A stretch of 64,000 bases of DNA, taken from contig NC_083582.1 of the NCBI RefSeq assembly GCF_027579695.1, positions 4,436,378 to 4,500,377 of the forward strand, written 5' to 3'. Position 1 is the first letter of the stretch, and each line of letters opens with the position of its first letter. The position numbers were made by a program, and so were the translations under genes. Below the pieces are notes generated by a model, which saw only the letters and a list, made by a program, of their open reading frames with translations, did not search any database and was not told the DNA's origin. Source of the DNA: Neoarius graeffei. Taxonomy: Eukaryota > Chordata > Actinopteri > Siluriformes > Ariidae. Shown one piece after another: positions 52,701 through 63,500 of the stretch.

Positions 52701-55700
52701 CACTTGGCAGAGATAATCTCATTCATCTCATCTCATTATCTCTAGCCGCTTTATCCTTCTACAGGGTCGCAGGCAAGCTGGAGCCTATCCCAGCTGACTA
52801 TGGGCGAAAGGCGGGGTACACCCTGGACAAGTCGCCAGGTCATCACAGGGCTGACACATAGACACAGACAACCATTCACACCTACGCTCAATTTAGAGTC
52901 ACCAGTTAACCTAACCTGCATGTCTTTGGACTGTGGGGGAAACCGGAGCACCCGGAGGAAACCCACGCGGACACGGGGAGAACATGCAAACTCCGCACAG
53001 AAAGGCCCTCTCCGGCCATGGGGCTCGAACCCAGGACCTTCTTGCTGTGAGGCGATAGCGCTAACCACTACACCACCGTGCCGCCTGGCAGAGATAATAA
53101 TGAAAAAATCCGAGACATGCAGAAACACCCCTATTGAGGTGACAGAATTATCCACCTGCCTAAAGACCTGAGCAGGAGACACACCAGGGGGCCATTTAAA
53201 CAGATTAAACACTGCACTGGTGAAAGCACATGTATTAATATGTTTTTATTCCATTTAGTCTCTCATAAATTACAGCATGTTAATAAAGCTAGCCTCATTT
53301 ATTAATTTTACCGAAAATGTATGAATTGAGCCGTTAGTTCATGCTGTTTCTTTGATTTGGTGATGAAATAAATGTTCGATACTGAATGAGTTTATTTTTT
53401 AATTATTCAGTTCATTGTTTTGGAAAAATCACAAAATAAAGATGTTAATTAGCTTGTTAATGTTACTAATGATGTATTAATGTTGATGTTAGGGGAACAC
53501 TGTGCAGTGGAATGTTAATGTTACTGTGGTTTTTCTAGTTCCTGTTGTCTGAAATGATCATAAGTCATGTTAGTCAAAAAAAACAAACACACACATACAG
53601 TACAGATACATACCGGCTCCTCTTCCCAGTTGAAGATCGTTTTTCTAAAATGCTCAGCCACAACTTTGAGTTCGTACGTGCGAGTCACCTCACGTTTTTC
53701 AGTCAGAGCTTGTGAAGTGTTTACGCACTCAGTAATCTTCTGCAGGGCTTCATCCACTGTCTTCCTCTTCTACAAATAAGACCATAATATACACATTTCA
53801 AATAGAAAGACATCGAGAGGAACTGTTTCTAAAATACAAAGGTCTTTTCACGTTCCATGATAATATGTAATTCATGACAAAATGAAAACAATTTTGACAT
53901 CATGGCTAATTTTATTACAGAATTAAAAATCAAACACATGTCACATGTGGGGGCGGGGTTTATCATATAATGGGTGTGGTTTAAACTTGACCCAGAGGAG
54001 TAATGGCTGATGTGGGACACCTGACCATTGTTTCCCCCAATAATAAACACCGCTGAGTTTGTTACATTCTACTGTGACACAGACGGTTGCTGTTCAGATT
54101 CATTTACAAAATTTGCTGCACAAAAATAATCTCGACTTAAAAAGCATGTCAACATGAAATGTAACTACAAACAGATAAAAAAAAGTATGTCGTGTCAATT
54201 TTTAAAATAAAACATGTAGTCATTGCAGATTGCTGTGGTCGAAGAGGAATAAAACTCTTAGGGACATGCTGTTAGAGGAAAATGATCAACTTTTTTAGTG
54301 GTAACAGTAACTCTGCTTCATCACTCCACCTCTTCACTCAGTATTTTACTATAACAGCTACATGCAGTGTTTATTACTCCTATAATACAGGGTTATGTTG
54401 ATGAATAAGAGTCAGGCTATGGATACAGTGAGTGTGAGTACTGAATCTGTTCAGAAATAAGGAGTGTAAATAATGCGGTGCAGTAGAAGTGGCTTACTCA
54501 CTCTTTTAAGATCCTCATATTGCCTTTCCAGGGCTTGTCTTTTTTCTGGATCCTGTTCATTGTTAATCCTGTTTTCTTGGATTATCAGTGGAACTTCTGC
54601 AGTGTCGACCACATCGGATACTTGAATGTTCAGCGATTGGGATGTGTAGGCCTCACTGACAGACTTGGAGGATTCTCCAAGAAATTCACTCAACATTAAC
54701 TTCAGCATGCGCTAAATAATGTCAGTTAAAGAAGAATAATTATGACATTACATGAAACAATCTAAGGATTTAAACACTGTCATTAACGTTTAATTGTCAT
54801 AAATAATACAACACTTGCCAATGCCAGAGAACAAAATCATTAAGGATTTTTTTTATTCACAGAATGGTTCACTTTATTCCAAAATTGGCATATAATAATG
54901 ATGTGCAGAAACCTTTAAGATATTCCATTTATTTTTATTGTACATTGTCATGTATTTCTCCTGGGCAGCCAAGTGCATACTGACTGCACCATGCTGGCAT
55001 ATGACTCGACATGGTTTCTCCAACACAAATAGTAAAATATCCCAGCTCCCTATGATGGAATATCCTCCTAATGGGTTCCTGCGCCATTGGCAATTCATTG
55101 ACAAGAGCCTAGTGGAGCCCAAGCCTCAAGAGAGGGTGTGTGGGTGAGGAATATGATATACTGAATCACTGGGTCAGCTCACTGCTGGGTCAACTACCTC
55201 ATTACCATCAAGGACCCATTGCTCAGAGACTCCACAAGGTTCAGTGACATGATGAAATGACTGTTCTGAACACTTGGCAAGGGCTTTTTTTGGGGGGTGC
55301 AGCCTGCATGGGCATGCCAAAGGCCAACATGTTGGTCTCCACTGAGGACCTCCCTCTAGAGGCCAACCTGGTGGCCTCCACTATAGAGCTCAGTCCAGAA
55401 GCCAACAGGGTGACCTCCAGCAGAATGCTCCCTTCAGAGGCTAACAGGGTGACTTCCACCAAAGAGCTCCCTCTATCGGCAGACAGGGCCACTTCCAATA
55501 AAGTGCTTCCACCAGAGGTCAACAAGGTTACCTCCGGCACCATGCTCCTGCTGGAGGTCAACCAAGTGACCGTCAGTGTCTGGCTTCTCCTGGTGGTCAA
55601 CGAGACAATCTCCAATATCATTCCTTTGCAGGGGCCAGGATGGCCAAGTGGTTAAGGCTTTGGATTTAAGACCCAATAGATACATGTCTTTGTGAGTTCT

Positions 55701-58700
55701 CTTTGCCTGTTCTAGTTTATGCTTTGTGACAATGCTTGCCCCTTTTTGCAAGCCTGCTTTGTTAACCTTATGCCTTGGTTACTTACTAATAGTCTCTCTC
55801 TGTCACTCTCTCTCACTCTCTCTTTGGGAGTGTTTTTCCTGAGGTCAATTCCAGTGTATAGATACATTCATAGATGCACTGGGGCACATCATCAGTGATG
55901 TTTCCTGAGATCATTGCATGTTTTGGGTCTTTCAACATCAGACACCCTCACTCAGATGTTCCAGCCAGGGCCCGGCTTGTGTCCCAGCAGCATTGACCCA
56001 CATTTTGGACCATTTTATCCAGATCCACCTAGAGGCCCTCTCTGCAGCTTCTATGGTGGATTTGATGGCACTCATCTTTACAGGTCCTGTGATACCAAGC
56101 CGGGTGTAGGTGTTACATAGGCAGCAAAGCCTCTACATCCTACTTCTCTGCACTCACAGCAAGGTTCTTTTGTGAGAGCTGGAGAGAAGCCATGACCACA
56201 GCAAACACCATCAGCCACCCTGCTTTCATGGGCATCAGACTGGGAGCTGTGAGTTGATCTTGGCAGGCAGCTCAAGTTCCCAAACCATGTGACATTAACC
56301 TCCTTGAGGCTAGATGTCATGTTAAAATTGACTTCTTCAAAGCAGGTCTTATTAATTGAGTGGACATTCCCTGGGAGGACTGCATGGAAGAGGCCAACAA
56401 GCAGAAGCAGCTCAATTAACACAAGCTGGTGGAGCAATGCTGAAGGAGTGGCTTGAAAGCTTGCTGTAAGTGCATAGAAGTGGGATGTAGAGGCTTTGCT
56501 GCCTGCTCCCTATGTAAGACCTACACTGTGCTCGGCATCACAGGAGCTGTAAAGATGAGAGCCATCAAATCCACCATAGAAGCTGCAAAGAGAGCTTCCA
56601 GGTGGATCTAGATAAAAAGGTCCAAAACATGGGACACAAGCCGGAGTCTGCCCTTGCCACAAGCCTTGTCATATTGAGGCTGTGGGATGGCTCCCAACCC
56701 AGCATGCCCAGGTAACACTATGTCCACCAGAGTTTTGTGTCTTAACTGAGACTCTGCCAGCTCCAGGCCATCTTGAGTGCTCCATTTCCTGCCTGTCCTC
56801 ACCTCAGTCCCTGCCAATGCCACTCTGGATTCACTGGAGTCCTGAGACACCAGTGCCTCTCTTCTGCAGGAGACCCTGAACTCCTCCTCCAGGCTGCTGA
56901 TAGGAAGCTGGAGTTTGTTGCTCCTACCGTACAGTGCTGCACTGCTGAGACTGTGTGGCAGACCCAGCCATCTACAGAGGTAACAGCTGATCTTTCTCTC
57001 TTGGGTCTCTACTGTAGACATTGTCACCTTGTTGCCCTTTGTCTGGCTGGAGTCTCATCACATCGCTCCTGTGGAGGACAGCCCCATATGGACAGTTGAA
57101 AGTCACACTTGGAAGATGCTCTGGACACTTATAGTAATGCTTTTATGGCTGAGGACTGCAGCTGACTTGCCAACTTTAGGACTGCAGTTATCATGAACAG
57201 TTTTGCACTCAAGTTTCCATCAATGAAGAGTTACAGCGGTTACACTTCCTGAGAGTCCTCAGGAAGTACAACCTAGACTCCAACCTGCTGCTGACCTTCT
57301 ACCGCTCATCCATTGAGAGCCTGCTGACGTACTGTATCACAGTATGGTACGGCAGCTGCACAGCTGCAGACAGGAAGAGGCTCCAGAGAGTAGTAAAGGC
57401 AGCACAGATGATCATAGACTGCCCCCTCCCCTCCCTGATGGACATTTACACCTCACGCTGCCTCAGCAGAGCTAGGAACATTATCAAGGACAGCTCCCAC
57501 CCTGGCTTTGATCTGTTTGACCTGTTGTCCTCATGGAGGCGCTACAGGTGCATCAAGACAAAAACAGTTAGATTCAAAAACAGCTTCTTTCCAAAAGCCA
57601 TAACCACCCTGAATTCGAATATGCACTGACTTTATAGTCTAACTCTCACTGTGCAATACTTATAATGTGAAATACCTGGACTCTCCCTGTGCAATACTTA
57701 TATGTGCAATACCTGGTCTCTCTCTGTGCAATACTTATAATGTGCAATACCCGGACTTTCCCGTGCAATACTATAATGTGCAATACTTATCATGTGCAAT
57801 ACCCAGACTCTCTCTGTGCAATGCTTATAATACTTAGAATGTGCAATACCCGGACTCTCTCTGTGCAATACTTGTAATACTTAGAATGTGCAATACCTAG
57901 ACTCTCTCTGTGCAATACTTATAATATGCAATACCCCACTGCATAAATGTGGAACACAACACTGTATATAGCACCCCCCTTTTTTCACCCCTTCTCTTTT
58001 TTATTGCAGATTTTATATTTTATACTGTTTGCACTGTGATTGGAGTTGCTTTTAATCTCATTGTACATGTGTATAGTGACAATAAAGGCATTCTATTCTA
58101 TTCTATTCTATTCTAAATGAGGATGAGTTCTCTTTTGAGTCTGATTCCTCTCGAGGTTTCTTCCTCATGTCAACTGAGGGAGTTTTTCCTTGCTACTGTT
58201 GCCATAGGCTTGCTCATTGGGAAGAGATTAGGGATAAAATTAGTTCATGTTTAAAGTCATTAAAATTCTGTAAAGTTGCTTTGTGACAATGCCTGTTGTT
58301 AAAAGCGCTATAAAAGTAAACTTGACTTTGTACACCAGCAGAAGCCAGAAGATATGGGGCAAGATGCCATGTTGGTATATCCATTCCTTGAACCTGCCAG
58401 GTAAACCAGACTTGTCTACTGTGGACAGCCAAGCTTCAAGGTTCTTGATGGTTGACTAGATAGATGCTGCATCCCTGAAGCTACAGTCAAAGACCTTGCC
58501 AAAATTAGTGACTTTTATTTCCGTTTCCGGTTGAGAGTACATTGTGCGCATTCTGGCTGCCACTTCTCACCAGAGTCTTTTATTTTATCTCATCTCATCT
58601 CATTATCTCTAGCCGCTTTATCCTTCTACAGGGTCGCAGGCAAGCTGGAGCCTATCTCAGCTGACTATGGGCGAAAGGCGGGGTACACCCTGGACAAGTC

Positions 58701-59577
58701 GCCAGGTCATCACAGGGCTGACACATAGACACAGACAACCATTCACACTCACATTCACACCTACGGTCAATTTAGAGTCACCAGTTAACCTAACCTGCAT
58801 GTCTTTGGACTGTGGGGGAAACCGGAGCACCCGGAGGAAACCCACGCGGACACGGGGAGAACATGCAAACTCCACACAGAAAGGCCCTCGCCGGCCCCGG
58901 GGCTCGAACCCAGGACCTTCTTGCTGTGAGGCGACAGCGCTAACCACTACACCACCGTGCCGCCCCTTTTATTTTATTTTCTCTTCTTTTTTTTTTTACT
59001 TTTTTTATCTTTTAATTAATTATTTTTGTGTGTGTGTGTTTGTGTAGGTTGATGTTTATTTTTGTTTGAGTGTTTTTGCCCACCGGTTATGGTGTAGCTC
59101 TGGACCCAGTTTTGGGTGTCAGTTCCCTCCAGGCCTTGGTTCGTCGTGGGTGATGCCTGTGCTCCTAGCTATGGACTGCAGTGAGCTCATTGCTCATTTT
59201 AACATTGGGGTTGTCCAGCCCTCTGTGCAGCTGTGTTTTAGTGCTTGGCGTGATGTTCCAAGCGATGTTGCTCGGTGGCGTTGTGGCAGCTGTGCAGGTG
59301 GTTTGGGACATACCAGCACTCTGTGTGGCAGTGCATCTGTGCTCACTTTGTGGATCCATGGCGTGGTGTTCCGAGTGATGTTGCCCGGCTGATGTTGCCC
59401 GGCAGCATCACAGCAGCTGTGCTGGCAGTGTGGGACGTGTTTTCATGCGCCTTTTGGTGGGACTGTGGCTGCTACACCATTGGAATGACATCCTGACCTC
59501 TATTTGGTGGACTTTTTTTTCCCCTGTAATTGTAAAGTGACCTTGGGTTTTGACAAAGGCGCTATATAAATTTAACC

Positions 59578-59619
<42 letters not shown>

Positions 59620-60504
59620 CAGAGGCATGGTGGTGTAGTGGTTAGCCCTGTCACCTCACAGCAAGAAGGTCCGGGTTCGAGCCCTGTGGTTTCTGTGTGG
59701 CGTTTGCATGTTCTCCCTGTGTCCGCGTGGGTTTCCTCCGGGTGCTCCAGTTTCCCCCACAGTCCAAAGACATGCAGGTTAGGTTAACTGGTGACTCTAA
59801 ATTGACCGTAGGTGTGAATGTGAGTGTGAATGGTTGTCTGTGTCTATGTGTCAGCCCTGTGATGACCTGGCGACTTGTCCAGGGTGTACCCTGCCTCTCG
59901 CCCGTAGTCAGCTGGGATAGGCTCCGGCTTGCCTGCGACCCTGTAGAACAGGATAAAGCGGCTAGAGATAATGAGATGAGATTATTATCGACTGGTTTCT
60001 CAGTGATAGATGGTATAGGAATGCCATCCACAAAAAAGCAGAACTTGGTCATCACTTTTCCTCTCTTCAGGACCATGGACCTGGATTCCGTTGGTTTAAA
60101 GCTCATTCTTTCTGAAGAAATAAGTTTTACCAGGCCCTGAAGGCTCCATCTGCTGACAGGAACTGATGTAGTGGTGGCCATCAGGTCATCAACATAGGCT
60201 CTGATGGGGGGCTGCTGGATACTGGATTTGGACAGGGGCCTCTGCATGCCATCTCAGTTGCCTTGAACACCATATTCATGGCAAGGGTGAAAAGAATAAC
60301 TGAGCTGGTACAGCCAGTTATGATCCCTTTCTCAAGCCAGTGACAGTCAGATGTTGAGCTCCCAGAAGTGACTCTAAGCCTGAAGTTGCCATCATTGTTT
60401 TATGGGGGGGGGGGGGGGGAATGATGACCCCTGTCCCTTTTTGCCAGCCTGTTTTGTATACCAGCTTTTGGGCGGGGGATCTTATGCCTTGTTTATTTAC
60501 TATT

Positions 60505-60542
<38 letters not shown>

Positions 60543-63500
60543 GGAGTGTTTTTCCTTAGATCCATTCCAAAAGTTTCACCTGTTTGGCTAGCAATAAAAA
60601 CTGCATGTTTCAAAGTTGGCGGCTCTCTTTCCTTGCTTTTGTGCTTTTTCCTCTCTGATGTTGTTTACTGTCTAGAAGACTGTGACCTTCTGGATATTTT
60701 TGTTATGCTGTTTCTTTGGTTAAATTTGAGTTGTTTAATACATTATTTAATGCTGCAAAATGGTGTGTTTCCTGTATTCATCATGGTCTTGTGAGCCAGA
60801 TTGTGACCTGACAGAGGCTCGTCTGGGATCATTGTCTTATACAGGGTCCATCATTCATATATTTAAGGGAAGGGGATATATGTGTTGCCTGTGTTAATCC
60901 ATATATTATGGCTTAGTTCAGAGTTGGTGCATGGTGAGCCATACTGTAGATGTGCTTCACACACTGCCTGTTGTGTGTGTTTCTTTAATCCTAGGTAATG
61001 ACCTTGCTGGTAATAAAGTATGGCCTGAGGGGGTATTAACACCTTCTGTAGCCACTGTCCCACCACTTTTGTCAAAATTGGATGAATGTGCAGCTCAATC
61101 TCCAGAGGTGTCTCCAGTGTGTGCTGTGATGCATGCCGAGAGTCATGCTGAGGCAAATTTGTTTTCACTGATGTCAGAACAAACTAAAGGACCACACATA
61201 AAGGATATGGTTCCTTTTGTCAGGTTTCCCTCCATCTGTCTCCTGTTGTGAGGTGGTGGAGGAGCAACGTGCTGACCCATACTTGTTGGAGCTGGTTAAC
61301 TTTTTCCATCCATAGGACGACATGAAAAGTGCTGATCAGGGTTAGTTTCTTCAAGGTGAGCTGCTGTTGAGCAAATGGGTGCTGTGTGGTGACAGTTCTG
61401 TGGTTGACTCAACTGTTCATGTGGTAGTTCCAACCAAATTCCATGATATGGTCTTGAAGTTGTCTCGTGATAGAGATGGTCATCTTGGAGTGCAAAAAAC
61501 ATATGACTGCATATTGCAGTATTTCTTTTGGCCTTGGTTAAAGTGTGATGTTGCTACCTATATTAGAACATGTTACACCTGTCAACTTACAGTAAAGCCA
61601 AACCAGTCCAATAAGCCTGCTCCTCTGGTGCCAATTCTGGCAGTCAGTAAGTCCTTTGAGCAATAGATTGTGTGGATCCTCTACTTCACTCTGAGGCTGG
61701 CAGCACATATTTGTTAACTGTTATGTGTCAGAGCACAAGGTATCCTGCAGCTTGTCCACTCCGTACCATAACCATCAAATCAGTGGTGAGAGTGCTGACT
61801 CACTTTTTTTTTCTATTTTTGGCATTCCTTCTGTCATACAGAGTGATCAAGGTTTGAACTTTACATCTTGCTTGTTTTCACAGGTTTTAAAAGAACTACA
61901 TATCAAACATCATTGTACATCTGCATAACATGCACAAAGTTGTGGTGTGTGAGAGAGATTTCATCAGACTCGAAAATCTTTGTTGCATGCTTATTGTATG
62001 GAGTCAGACCAGGACTGGGAAAAGGGTTTGCCATGGCTTCTGCTGTCTGTCAGGGAGGGAGTACAAGAGAGCATGGGGTTTAGCCCAAACGATCTTGTGT
62101 TTGGCCACACTGTGAAGGGTCCACTGGCAGTTTTGCAAACAGACTGGAAGGAGGCTAACCCACCTGTAAACCTTTTAGACTATGTAAATGGTTTTAGACA
62201 ATGGTTTTAAACAGCAGGTGAGTGGGTGCAAGACAAGTTGGCAACCACTCAGGCCAAAATGAAAAAAAAATGTTATGATTGTTGAGAAGAAAGGCATGAG
62301 TTTGGCCTTGGCTCTCCTCCCAATTGTGAGTTCTCCATTCCAGGCTAAATTCATGGGTCCATACTCTATTTTAAAGAAAGTCTTTGAGTAAAATTATATC
62401 ATTGCAACTCCTGACTGCTGAAAAGACACTCAGTTGCATCACATGAACTTGCTAAAGCCATACAATGCCCCTGTGGTGCCAAGAGTTACTGAACCGCTAA
62501 TGCGAGATTCCGCTAATGCAAATTATTTACTTTATTTAATGCTGCAAAATGATGTGTCCCCCCTCTTTGTCATGGCCTTGTGAGCCAGGTTGTGACAGCT
62601 GTTTGTAGATCACCTGACCTTTGCCTGTTTCTCTACATTGTTTCTGCCTCCCAATTTGAACCTGTTTGTGTGCCCTTTTAACAAACACTCTAAACCTACA
62701 CTTGCATCCACCTCCATTACATGACATACATACCTTGTCCCCATAGTGACATGGTGTCTCAGTCACTCCTGCCTTCCTCGCATCCTTACTCACATGTTTC
62801 TCCAGGTAGGAAAACTGCTCTCCAAATGAAGTCATGGTAAGTTTTACCTTTAGAGTGAAGTGAAAAGGAACAGAAAAAAATGAATGATGTTCAATTCAAA
62901 TACATTACAATTATGCAATAAATTAAATGAAAGTTTTGTAGTGTAAAAATAATTTATTAAAGAATTAATTCCTCAAAATAATCCAAAAACTCTTACCGTC
63001 TCCATGTGCTGTAGCCAGTTAAAGGTGAACATATCAGAAAGAAAGGTATTTCTTTCCTTGTTGAAGAAACAAGCATAGGTATATTCATCAGGCTTGCATG
63101 AAGAAACTGCATACACTGAAATTCAAGGTTAACAGTCTTTCAGAAACATGAGCAGAATGTACCTAAACATATCAGAACTGTGAATTTTCCATCAGTAGAT
63201 ATGGTACTAACCGTTGCTCTCAGACAGATGATCCAGCATTGATCCAGAACAACATGCTTCCAAATAAATGACCATCTACAAACATTGACCAGGTTGTACA
63301 AAAGATCAGCAAACACACACACACACACAAGAACAAATGTAAATACACATACAAAAATATAAATGGTTTAATGTTTTAGGGTTATTATTTTGGGGTCATT
63401 TTCTTGGTTTATAAATAAGAATGTTGGGGAGGAACGTGTACCGTAAATAGAACAGGTTCTTATCATGTTAACACTAGAATCAGCGGCCAATTGTATCTCC

